Source of the DNA: Seison nebaliae
Taxonomy: Eukaryota > Rotifera > Pararotatoria > Seisonacea > Seisonidae
Assembly: GCA_023231475.1 (NCBI GenBank)
Contig: JALJEE010000076.1
Location: 1-44,167, forward strand
Direction of reading: 5' to 3'
Length of the DNA stretch: 44,167 nucleotides
Made by a program: the position numbers and the translations under genes. Positions 22,673 to 33,603 of the stretch are shown piece after piece. Each line of letters opens with the position of its first letter. Position 1 is the first letter of the stretch. Under the pieces are notes generated by a model. It saw only the letters and a program-made list of their open reading frames with translations. It did no database searches and was not told the DNA's origin.

Positions 22673-24675
22673 ATGCTCCATGATCGACTCGTCGATATAG
22701 TTAGTTTATTGAATTGATTAATTGTTTTTATTAAGAATATGTTTCTAAGAATTACTTCCCGAGCGAGATACCTGTATCTCAGCAAGAGTCTTATGATCTC
22801 ATAATCGATTTATTGATAAGTGCCGGATATTTTCGTGCACGAATTCGAACGTTAACACCTTTCGATAAAGTAAAATTTTGTTTAATTTTCTAATGATTTT
22901 TTCCTATAACACCTCTTAACTGATTAATAGAAGATTTTAAATGATTTTTTTCATGATTTGAAATTTAAAGAAATGCTCAATATAAATTGATGGGAATGAT
23001 TTGATTAGCTGTTATTTGTCAATTCATCATTTTCCAATTAATTTTCCTATTAACAGATAATTGGTGGAATAGTCTGGTGTATTCAAACGACATGCTTCCA
23101 ATTGAATATCGATATCTTCTTTCGAGAAGAAATGACGATAGGAAAGAAAATGTTCGTGTCTCTTCTACTCATTTATTTGTTGATTATTTCTCGTTTAGTT
23201 TAGTGACGGAAAGGATCGTCAATGTTCTCAAAAAGATGAATTGTCGTTACATCATCGAACCGCATGAAATCCAAGGATTAAATTGTAATAAAATGATAGA
23301 TCTTATTCGATGGTTAATTCAAGAAGCTCTTCAATATCGTTCGCAAATGAAAGAGAAATATTTTGATATTTCTTATTTTTACAATTCTCGAATTGATCAG
23401 ATGAAATTTGAGAGGAATTATCAAAATAATTTAATTCCATTACGACAATTCGAATTGGAACGGAATGAATTAGTGGAGAATCAAATGAGAATGATAAAAC
23501 ATCCTCAACGACTTTATCGATTGAGGAAGATGGATAAATTGAAAGATATCGATACATTGATCGATGCGACATTATTAGAATATAACGAGGAATTGTTTTA
23601 TGGTTATGCGTCATCATCTCATGAGCAAATAGGGAAATCGAACGAGAAAGAATCGACGAAAAATAAACAAAAAATTATTCGTTTGAAGAAAGTGATGGAG
23701 GAATATGATGAGAAGATATCGATAATTAATGAGGAAAATTTAGAAAAAATAATGAATGAAAATAAATGGGAATTTGATGAAATGAAAGAATTATCCGATC
23801 CGCTCATGCAGATGGAAAGGAAGATTGGAAAGATGAAAAATAAATTGGAGAATATTCGGAATGAGAATAATGACATCAATCCATATTTGTGGAATGAGGA
23901 GAATATGGTGAAATTGATGGAATTGAAAGAGAGATTGAAAGAGAGTGAGAAAGTGGAAGAGAAATTGAAAAAGAAATTCGATGAAGTTGATGTTAATTCG
24001 AATGAGATAATGAAACGATTATATCCCATCATTGACGAGACGAATAAGGAGAAGATTTCATTGAAAGAGAATAAACATGAAATTTCCGAATTACGTAAAG
24101 AATTTGAGAAATTAAATAAATCAGATGATCGAAATTCATTGGAATTGGAATTGAAGAATTTGAAGGATAATCGAATTGTACAAGAGAAAGAAGAAGAACC
24201 AGAATTGAAGAAAATGAAAGGAAAAAATTTAAAATTAGAAAAAGAAAATTTAATTTATCGATATTATCATCAATCGATAGCGAACTCTCTCGAATTGACA
24301 TATTATGGTCAATTGTTCCATCAATTAGCTTTCCAGACATTACACCATTATCGACAAACGAAATATTTTTATATTCAATTCAATCTCACTCATGACGTCA
24401 ATCAATTCCTCACTTATCAATTCAATTTAACGGAATCGATTAGTGAAGCATGTGAGAAGGCTCGAACGATGAATGATCCATCCGTCTACGATCACGTCCA
24501 TGAAGAAATCGAGAAGAAATCGATCGATATCGATGAAAGGAAGAAGAAAATGATGGAAAGGAATGAGAAGAAAGAAAGAGAATATATGGAATTTGAAAAG
24601 GAAGTTAATCGTTTACAATCCATCGCCGAACGATATTATGAAATGACGAAAGAATTAGAAAATTTAATCAAATAA
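22673..24675 (+). CDS. CCDC93: CCDC93 homologue (Commander complex), four exons
   Basis: CCDC93 is part of the CCC/Commander complex that recycles endosomal membrane proteins with WASH and retriever. The secure exons are 22783-22869, 23057-23151 and 23199-24675. The first encodes LISAGYFRARIRTLTPFDK (human LVAAGYFRARIKGLSPFDK), the second IIGGIVWCIQTTCFQLNID (human VVGGMTWCITTC), and the third opens with LVTERIVNVLKKMNC then EPHEIQGLN (human LSEKIVSVLPRMKC, EPHQIQGMD). The remaining 400 or so residues are coiled coil rich in Lys and Glu, ending near human length. The start is uncertain: a small exon 22673-22699 (MLHDRLVDI) with a GTTAGT donor joins in frame and is proposed, giving introns 22700-22782, 22870-23056 and 23152-23198. 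Identity is firm from the N-terminal calponin-like NN domain. The gene ends tail to tail with COG5. Confidence 0.88.
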
Positions 24676-24723
24676 AATAATTCATTTAATAACATTTCCT
24701 ATTTCCTCCATAAATATTTAAAT

Positions 24724-24743
24724 TTTATTAGAATGAGAATAAA
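24724..24743. terminator. Interleaved poly(A) signals of CCDC93 and COG5
   Basis: TTTATT at 24724-24729 is an AATAAA for the minus-strand COG5 gene, about 21 bases past its stop. AATAAA at 24738-24743 serves plus-strand CCDC93, 63 bases past its stop. Each signal lies beyond the other, so the 3' UTRs must overlap and the CCDC93 transcript probably runs antisense over the COG5 stop codon. Confidence 0.55.
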
Positions 24744-24749
24744 TATTAA

Positions 24750-27700
24750 TTATTGATTGATGAGATGAGTGAGGAATTGAAAGAATTGAGGAATGTCTGT
24801 CGAACAATCCATCGCTTTCAAATAAGTTTCGTGTGACGAAATTGTTTTCTCAATTACCTCTAAACTTTCTTCACTATTCAATTTGGTGAATTGAGAATGA
24901 GTTTTTATCATTCGATCAATATATTCTCCTATCGACCATTTCATAGTGGTGTGTGGAGATTTGAAAGTGGAAGGTAAATAACTGAAGAGATGTAAAGCGA
25001 ATAAATGTTTAGGAATGACTCGTAATTTCTTTTTCCGATAATGATTATTATTATTTTTCATTTTTTCATAATAATTCATAAACAATTCTAATTGTTTCTT
25101 TTGTGTGAGATGAATTTGAAAATTTGAAGTATATTCCTTCTCGAAAATCGGATAGAAAACAACTGTTAATTCAGATAAATTATCTAATAAATCACCAATT
25201 GAATAATTGTCGATGAATGATTGTAGAACGATGGACATGTCATCGACATGTGGCGCTAACATACCCAAATTAACAAGTCGTTCATGAACCAAATTAGCGA
25301 TACATTGTTTCAACATTTCACCATCTTTATATAATTGGAATTTTAAAGGAAGTGTAATTGGTCGATACATGGCTACATGAAATGTCCATTGAATAATTAT
25401 ATATCGTACAAATGGAACTGTCAATTCCATCACCAAATCATTAGAGGAATATAACGAGAGATAAGTAGAACGAAGACGAACAATTAAATTCCTTATTTCT
25501 ACCATATATTCTGAGAGTGAATCGTCGTTCATATTTTTTATGATCTCCTCTTTTTCGTCATTAATCTTCGACGGAATATCCATCGTCTCATATGAATCTT
25601 TTCCATTTTTTAAATATGAAATGAAATTATCAAATTGTTTCTTTCCTTCATTGAAAATCCAATTTATTTGACTCTTCCCCAATTTCTTCAAATCTTCCAT
25701 CTTCTCTACTAATCTCAAATGATTCGTTTCCGTCATCTCTCCAAAATCATTCATCACATATGTCAATTTCTTATGGAAATAAATCGTATTATTCACCACT
25801 TCACTAATCAGTCGTTGTACATCACTTGGCGATTGATGAATATTGATCGTTTCTCTCTCATTCTCTAACAACTTCTTCCCTTCCTTATAATAAATGTCGA
25901 TGGCTTCTATGACGTTCGTCACAACCATCGATTGAACGGAAACATTCACCATCGAACCGCCAATTTCACTGAAAAAACAAAAATTATTTTTTTCCCTAAA
26001 AAAATTTTCTTGAAACTTGACGATTATTTGAATGATATTCTGAATGTCAGATTTGGTAGGGATGATTCTTAAATTGTTCTTGTTCTGGAAATTACTCGCC
26101 GTACAGAACATCATTTTGATCGGTTCCGTTAACTTTTTTCTCGATAATTCCTTGTATTCATCTTCGAAATTTTTAAAAATTAATTCAAACAATTTTTCGA
26201 TATCACTGAAATTAGAGAGTAATCACATGGAAATTCTTCAAAAGACAAAAATCACTTTGAAATCGAATGTTTAATGATGAGATTGGTAATGAATTGATTC
26301 ATGAGCGTCAAAAGTCGAGGATAATCTTCAATTAAAATTTTGTTGATAAAAACATTTTTCCGTTTGACTAGAACATCATGGAATGTAAGAATTAACGTTC
26401 CCACAAATGTACTTGTCATTCTGAGGAAAACATCTTCTTTTCTTTCCATTCTCCTCAAATTTACACATTCATCCTAAAAATCATAAATAATAAAAGGTAA
26501 AAATGGTAAAAATTTTCGTCATTTTCATGATAATGAGGGAAACTTCTAAACAAATTTTCCCAAATGATTCTCCATTCCGAATATTTCTTCCGTCCATTAA
26601 AATCTCATCTAATAATTTCACCTGTTCAAATGGAAATGATTCGAAACAATTCTAAAAATAGAGAACTTTTGAAATGAGGAAATCGAACTCATTCGATAAA
26701 TCTAAAAGATTACTCCAAATTATTCGAGTATCATTCGTTCCATATTTATCTTTGGTCGTCGATTGGAATGAGAACGAATGTTTTATCAGACTTTTCAAAT
26801 CTTTCTCCATTGATTCATATTCTATTTCGATTGTATTCGATAACTTCCCGATATTACTTCCAATCATAAATGCAGTTGTCATTTTCGAACGACTCTATTG
26901 TAGAATGGGAGGAAATTTCTATTAATTATCTATTATTAACTATTCTAACTAATGAGGCGATGGATTGATTGAATAAATTTTTAAATTGCTCTTTCAAATA
27001 ACAATGAACTTGTTCACTCAATTCTTCACATTCCACAAATAAATTGATTTGTTTAATCTCTTTACAATTCATCACTTGTTCTATGAACGAAATAAAAGAA
27101 AGACGAAAAGCGACAAATAAGTCCAACTCAAATCGTACAAAAGATAAGACGTCGTGACAATATCATCATCCTTCCTCATATGTCTTTCTTTCAACGTCAA
27201 CCCAATCTGTGACATTTGTTTCAATTGATGGAGAACGAACGTCATATTCTGCAATCATTAATCATTCAGAGGAATTTTAAGATGATTTGTAAAGAGAGAT
27301 AAACTTGTAAATTTTTCAGTTTTTTACAATTCCTTTCAATATGTTCAACATGTTTTTTCAATAAATTCTTCTTCCTAAAATTACAAATTAGAAAAAACCA
27401 ATATTGAGAATGAGAACTGAATTAATGGATTTCTCAATTCCGTCAATTGTAATTTGATGGAATGTAACGACGTTTCCAGATCATCGATATTCGTCACTTG
27501 TTCCAACAAATATTGATGTTTAGACGTTATCTAAATCCAATGAAGAAAATTTATTAAAATAATCATCAACTTGTCCTTTCAATAACATATCAACAGTGAT
27601 ATGTGCATCCGACAGAATGGACAACTGTTCTCCCACACTCTTGCCCTTCAATCCCACCATGGGATAATCATCAATCGTATAATCATCTTTTTCAAACAAC

Positions 27701-27790
27701 TGTTGTAGATCTTCTCATGAAGAAACAATATGAAATTTGTTGTTGTAAAAAAAAAATAAAACTTTCAATTTTCGTATCTGCAATTTCCAT
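24750..27790 (-). CDS. COG5: Conserved oligomeric Golgi complex subunit 5, eleven exons
   Basis: COG5 belongs to lobe B of the COG tether that controls retrograde traffic within the Golgi. Exons (high to low): 27790-27763, 27713-27571, 27530-27418, 27374-27305, 27248-27128, 27080-26941, 26894-26667, 26621-26544, 26473-26256, 26205-26017 and 25968-24750. All phases agree and give 848 aa, close to human COG5 (about 840). Matches run through the whole protein: VGEQLSILSDAH then KHQYLLEQVTNIDDLE (human IAEQLAKLAQGI, RHEDLLAQATGIESLE); SRSKMTTAFMIGSNIGKL (NPTQVGTALQVFYNLGTL); EDYPRLLTLMNQF (GEYPKLLRLYNDL); IGGSMVNVSVQSMVVTNV; and a C-terminal SPHTTMKWSIGEYIDRM (SPFQRAEWSHTRFSQWL). Ten introns of 40-70 bp begin GTT in nine cases and GTG in one. 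The start ATG follows a GCAG, so a 5' UTR intron is possible. Identity and most junctions are strong; the smallest exons are inferred from frame. Confidence 0.92.
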
Positions 27791-29048
27791 CTGCTTGAAA
27801 GAATGAGAGAATGAGAATGACTTTGGATAAAGGAAAGAATAGTTTAATTTATCATAATATTATATAAAAATAATTTTCAATCAAATTAAAACTGTCATCA
27901 TATAAAGCCAAAAATTTGAAAATGGAAAAATTATATTTGTTCGAGATAAATTATCTAATATTAATTCGTTCCACGATTCTCATTCGTTCTCATTGACTAA
28001 CCAATGAGAATGTGAGAAACAGATTCATGTTTCTATAAAAGGACCAAATATTTCACCTGTAACATTAATCACATGTCGTTAAGTTAATTCATTTCTTTTT
28101 CAGCCAAATTCAATTTTGGGAAGAGACAAGCGATTTTCACAATTTGGGATTTAGTCGGTGAAACAGCCGTGAAGAATGTGTTTGTAGAAGGATATTAAAC
28201 CTGGAAGATTTGAATAATTCTCGTTAGCATTTCTCCATATCCTTATCATTCTTTTATTTGCACTTTATGTTCAGACATGTGGTTCAACCAAGTCACATAA
28301 GAAATTAGATTAAATGAAAATTTTTCTCTTTTTTCTCCAACTATTTTTGGATGGTCAATTGGAAATCATTCCAAAAATATTAGCACTCATTTTTCCAACA
28401 GTGAAACCAATCGGAAACATGTAGAGGAATTTGAATCTCAAATAGTTTATTTTTCAAATAAATTTCACAAAAAAATTTTTTCTTCATAAGTTCATTTTGA
28501 ACATTCATTATCGGGAGAATCCTGTTTTCATCATAGGGAAATTACATCATCATATCATAAGTCTTCCTACTTTTACAAGAAGCAACAAATTACTTTGATA
28601 GAAGGAGCGGTCGATTAATTTCTAGATTAATTTTACTTTATAGAAAGTTAGATTAAAATGAATCCATATCATGTCTAGGAGAGATAAGTGATATGTTATT
28701 CAATTATTACTTATCGTCACAGCGTGAGTTATGAAGAAAATTACACAAGTTTTATTGATAAGCTAAAAATTCGAATTGAATTATTCTCTCAATTCGATCA
28801 ACATCGAACGACAATCAATTTTTCTCGTTCATTTTTAATGGAACGATAGTACATAATATTCCCGTCTATAAGATACAGCAGAATGGTTCAATGTAGACAT
28901 CGTCGGAAGAAATGTTCTTTGCCGTGTTCTATATCTATGTCTTCATGTCAATCTGTTTGAAAGAAGAAAATAATTGTTGCAAAAAAAAAAATTAAAATTT
29001 TCAAAAATAATTTTTCTGTCAATTTTTTTTTTCGCAAGACAAAAAAAG
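27791..29048. other. Intergenic region between COG5 and citrate carrier
   Basis: It holds the divergent upstream regions of COG5 (minus) and the citrate carrier (plus). After a TTTTTCAG at about 28096-28103 one frame reads KFNFGKRQAIFTIWDLVGET and on to VKNVFVEGY before a stop. This resembles the switch II neighbourhood of a small GTPase or a WD repeat. No partner exons were found, so it is probably a gene fragment or chance. The rest shows nothing. Confidence 0.35.
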
Positions 29049-30292
29049 ATGAGAAATATTTTAAGCTATTCCCAAAAAAATCTCAATTCACCATTACTAC
29101 CTCAATGTGAGACGAAACGAGATTTTGCCGCATTAGCCGCACCGTCGGGTAAAGTTAGCGGATTTAAAGGAATAGTTGCCGGTTAGACAATAAATTATTT
29201 AAGTTGAAATAATTTTATTGTTAAAAAAAAAAGGTGGTATCACTGGTGGAATTGAGATTTGTATTACTTATCCCACCGAGTATGTGAAGACTCTATTACA
29301 ATTGGATGAGAATCGAGGTCGTTCCGGTGGGAAACGATTGTACAATGGACCGGTGGATTGTTTAAAGAAAACTTATAACGCTCATGGATTTTTCGGTTTA
29401 TATCGAGGATTGAGTGTGCTCGTTTATGGGAGTATACCGAAAAGTGCCGTAAGATTTGGAGCATTCGAAGAATTGAAACGAAGAGCGTCAGATGAACGAG
29501 GTGTATTAACTCCCACTAAAAGATTACTTTGTGGCTTAGGTGCTGGAGTTAGGTATTAGGTATCCAATCGTTTCTTCCTAATATAATTTAAGATATCTGA
29601 AGCCATATTCGCTGTAACACCGATGGAAACGATAAAAGTGAAATTCATTCACGATCAACAAACAACGAAGAAATATCGTGGATTTTTTCACGGAGTTCGA
29701 GAGATCATGAAAATCGAAGGTGTTCGCGGTCTCTATCAAGGACTTACACCAACAATGATTAAACAAGGCTCTAATCAAGCAATCAGATTTTATGTAATGG
29801 AATCATGTAAGAGTGAATACAGGTTCCCATTATATTCAATTATTTTATAAATTTCTTTCTCTTTTTCTATAAATATCTTCTTGAAAGAAACTGTTAATAT
29901 TACTACTCCTCTTCATTCTTTAGACGATTAAATAATTTGGATGTCAATGCTGTTGTTCCATTATATGTGACTGGATTGTTTGGAGCTACAGCTGGGGCTG
30001 CTAGCGTTTTTGGTAATACGCCAATCGATGTCATCAAAACGAGAATGCAAAGTAGTGAAGCTAAATCGAAATATAAAGGCACTTTTGATTGTGCAATGAA
30101 AATCGCACAAAAAGAAGGATTACCAGCGTTTAATATTCTTCTTTTGTAAACATATCAAAATATTTTAATTATTTCTCTTTCAGATTCTATAAAGGAACAG
30201 TACCACGACTTAGTCGAGTATGTTTAGATGTAGCGATTACGTTTATGATTTATGATAAATTTATTGAATTCTTCAATAAAGTTTGGAAATGA
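29049..30292 (+). CDS. SLC25A1: Mitochondrial tricarboxylate (citrate) carrier, SLC25A1 type, five exons
   Basis: Exchanges mitochondrial citrate for malate across the inner membrane, feeding cytosolic acetyl-CoA. Exons 29049-29181, 29234-29547, 29593-29822, 29924-30127 and 30184-30292 join to 329 aa, the normal length for this carrier. Three mitochondrial-carrier repeats are visible, with signature motifs [26 protein letters not shown] and [13 protein letters not shown], the Pro-x-Glu/Asp-x-x-Lys/Arg core at the end of each odd helix. The [29 protein letters not shown] and [13 protein letters not shown] segments match animal citrate carriers closely. All four introns (45-101 bp) start GTT. 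The second junction can be read with two donors, but only the GTT at 29548 keeps the frame ([11 protein letters not shown]). No cleavable presequence is obvious, as is usual. Identity is firm. Confidence 0.94.
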
Positions 30293-30755
30293 TATGTTTG
30301 TTGTGTTGGTGGTGATGAGAGAAATGATTATTTCTTTCTTCTTTGTTTTCCTTCTCATCATTTTCTTTTCATTCTAATTTCATTAAGATATCAAACCAAC
30401 TGTCATTTGTAATGAATGCTCTCACTCTTTATCAAACATTTTCTTTTTTATTATTATTATTACAAATTTTATGGATAAACAATATTTATTTATTATCGAC
30501 AATTAATTTCCTTTCTACATATATTGAATAGAATTAGAAATTTAATGACACCATTTTAATTTCCATTAAAATTTATCATTATTTCTCCTTCCAATATTGA
30601 TTTGATTGTTGATAAAAGAAATGAGAGAAAATGAGAAAAACTCAAATTTAATAATTATAATTTATTAATAAAAAAAAATTTTTATATAAAAATTAGTTAG
30701 ATAATTATCAATTAATTGGTAAATTAATTTTTGAAGGAAATTAAATTATTGAAAA
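30293..30755. other. Short convergent intergenic region
   Basis: This is the 3' flank of the citrate carrier and of the small membrane protein on the opposite strand. It is very AT-rich with several AATAAA-like sequences on both strands, and no coding sequence is supported. Confidence 0.4.
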
Positions 30756-30983
30756 TTAGGAACTAAATGCAGAAAAGACGACGAATGAAATAACAGCGGT
30801 AATAAATAATGTTGATAGAATGAGACAGACGACATTGGCGTAATCGAGATAAATTCCATATTTCTTAATCTCCATTCGATGTAATAAGTTCAATTGTTTT
30901 CTACATGATTCAATGTCAGAATGATTCTGTTTTCGATAGAAATGGAATTTGTAATGCTTCAAATTATTTTTTACTGTTTCCAT
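30756..30983 (-). CDS. Small single-pass membrane protein, unrecognised
   Basis: A 75-aa open frame from ATG. Residues 1-50 are basic and polar, with KQLNLLHRMEIKKYG just before the membrane. Residues 51-72 (VVCLILSTLFITAVISFVVF) form one clean hydrophobic helix, followed by SAFSS. With the positive charges before the helix, the N-terminus would face the cytosol. TTTTCTAG sits just upstream of the ATG, opposite a possible donor near 31020, so a 5' UTR intron of about 37 bp is possible. I recognise no family. The composition is unlike the chance open frames nearby, which is why it is listed, but it has no homology support. Confidence 0.4.
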   Translation of the reverse strand: METVKNNLKHYKFHFYRKQNHSDIESCRKQLNLLHRMEIKKYGIYLDYANVVCLILSTLFITAVISFVVFSAFSS

Positions 30984-33603
30984 GAAATGAACTAGAAAAT
31001 AAAATTTCTATTAAAATTAATTTACCGTAGAAGATTAAATTAACTGATTGGGAGAAGAATTGGAAGAAATTGAATTGATTAATTTCTTTTCTAACATAAA
31101 TAAATGGGAGTATTGAACTCTTGAATTGTTTGTGAATATTCGGAACACCATCTGTTGACCTTTAGGAATAGGGGAAACTCCTCATTTTTATAATTCTGCT
31201 CTAAAACTTCTTTTTTTTTTTTGAGAATTTCTTTTAATTTAGACGAAAGAAAGAAAGAAAGAAATGAATATGTTTGACATTGAATAGTGGAATGGATCTT
31301 AAAGCAAAGAATTTTTAAGTTTCGTTAAGTCTCATTTAACAACAATTGTCGTTGTATGATAAGCAAGAGAGTCATTTATGTATAACTTCTATGGATTAGT
31401 TTTGAATAAGTTTAAAGGTTCTTCCAAGATTTTCTCTCCACAAAACTATTCACGTAATGAAAATTTTTGATTTTTGAAAGAATAAGACTTTTATTGACAC
31501 ACACTCTCTCTCTCTCTCTCATTTGATGGCACTGACATATCCATTAAACGGATATTAGTGCTCCTATTAAACTAGCATCACTTAATTTTACTCAATTAAA
31601 CTAATTCTTTTCAATAACGTCAAATAACGTAAGTGTCGGTTTAAGTCGACTATTATTCAATTTTGTTATTAATCCAACATTCCTTCAATGAATGACGTTA
31701 AATTTAGTTAGAAAGATTGACGTTTTTTTCATGAAACTTTTGTGCCTCTTCAGTTATTATGTAAATGATGTAAATTATTAATAACTCTGATTCTCTCTAA
31801 TAATTTATGGTCATAAGTAGTTAAATAAGAAATTCATTGAAGAGTTATTCACGATTCACGATAGCACCAAAAATTTCCATTCAATCAAGATATAATTAGA
31901 ATTATCAATGTGGATGACGACCATCAATGTAATTCGAGCACTTTCAATTGAATTTTTATAGAATCTCTAATAAGTCCTAAACAAAGTAAGATAGTATTAG
32001 TAGATCTTCAACGATCTTCTAATATTTGATAAAATTGTCAATTTGAATGGGAAGAAAAAATTGAAAATTAAAGAGTCTATTAAATTCATCATCGAAGAAT
32101 GTAATAGAAAATTAGAATATGTTAGAAAATTCATTAAAGTGTTTTATATGATTGATTAGTTTTGAAATTTCAAGAATTCTAAATTTTGTTGCAATTTTTA
32201 TGATTTGTCATCATCATTCTCTTCTTGTTATTAATCAATGATTGTTAAGTTCCGTTTAACGCTTACAATTTTTTTATTGTTAGATCGTATTTGCTTATAA
32301 TAAATTTTTAACTTTTTTAATTCAATTGATTTTTCATAAATTTTAAATTAAACGGGTAAAACACAACTTAGAAATAAATATAAATATGGCCATATTGTAG
32401 CCCTTAACAAATTGACCTTAGCGACGTAATATCAGATTTATGATAAAGATTATACTGTGTACAATAGATGTAGATAAAGTCCAACATCTTTACTTCGCTT
32501 AGAGAGGAATCGATTCCGATTCATGAGAGGACTCTTATCACGCCTGGATTTTTTTCCCCAAAATGTATGGAGGAATCGAGTCTTATCACTTTGGACTCAC
32601 GGATCATATTCACAGCACTAGTTTAAGCATATCCATATAATAATATAACTTTATTATATCTTCATCAGATATTTCATGTTTGCCCGATTGTGGAAATTCT
32701 TACAGTTAATTTCGATTACAGACTATTATGAGTAGTTTAACACATGATTTATTCCCAAGGATACGTTGAATGTTGTTTATCAATTTTTGATGGATGAGTC
32801 GGGTACGAGTCGTCTCTGGAACTGACCAGTTCCCAATTATCTGCACATTTTTCGCATTTGTAGTCGTGTATTGTTAAGTAAGAATGATACTTCAAATAAT
32901 TTTTAAATTCCGCAAATGTTTTTAGTTTAAACAAAAAAAATTGTTGTGGAAAAAAGAGAATTTGTGTTGAAATAAAAGATATTAGTCTAAATTCTCTAAA
33001 TATTTATATATATAACTTTTGTAGATGATTGGATGAAGTTTGTCGTCTGTTAATGAATTCCAAATTAAATGTTTCATTAGTTTAAGTAGTCTCATTGCAA
33101 ATAGCGTGCTACGTTAGAATATGAATTTGAAATTGTGGACATTAGAATGAAATTCATATCTTACACTTCGAATACTTGAATGGGTTAATTGAACGATTGT
33201 TTGGGCAGTGTTTGTATTGTAGATGTTGGTCAGGATAAGATATGTCGTTCTCATGACAACGTAGAAAATGAAAGGATTGTATGTGATATATCATGGAAAT
33301 CTTTCTCATTTTCATTTGACTTCGTATTTTCTGCTCTTACAATTTTTATGTGTTTATTCAACTATTCTTTCCTTCATCTTCTCTAACATTACATTTGTGT
33401 GTGTGTGTGTGTGTGTGTGTGTGATGGTGGTGGATTGTTGATACATTGGATATGAATTTGTTTATGAAAACTAAAATTCGATTTTGAACTGAATTTAATG
33501 GGATAGAAAATGTACAGCTTGGTCATTTGAAGAAATGTTTAGAAGTGTCGAACGATAAATATTGTGAGAGAAGGAACTGAAGAAGAAACTCTTATTCATT
33601 CCA
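30984..33603. other. Gene-poor AT-rich region
   Basis: 2.6 kb without a supported gene. A minus-strand open frame at 32749-32934 with a CEKC pair has no other support. Simple repeats are (TC)n at 31504-31520 and (TG)n at 33396-33422. The right end is the upstream region of the ankyrin-repeat gene. Old transposon sequence may be present, but I could not identify any. Confidence 0.4.
33396..33422. repeat. (TG)n microsatellite
   Basis: Thirteen perfect TG units, about 180 bases upstream of the ankyrin-repeat gene start. Confidence 0.95.

Noticed and set aside
26622-26666. 15-bp 'intron' GTTCTCTATTTTTAG in COG5
   Set aside because: Too short to splice; using the next acceptor gives a 45-bp intron and a 26-codon exon that keep the frame.
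32749-32934. 60-aa minus-strand frame with a CxxC pair
   Set aside because: Too short, no second metal-ligand pair, no neighbouring exons or poly(A) signal that fit.
33189-33386. 65-aa plus-strand frame ahead of the ankyrin gene
   Set aside because: No in-frame splice to the ankyrin gene and no recognisable features.
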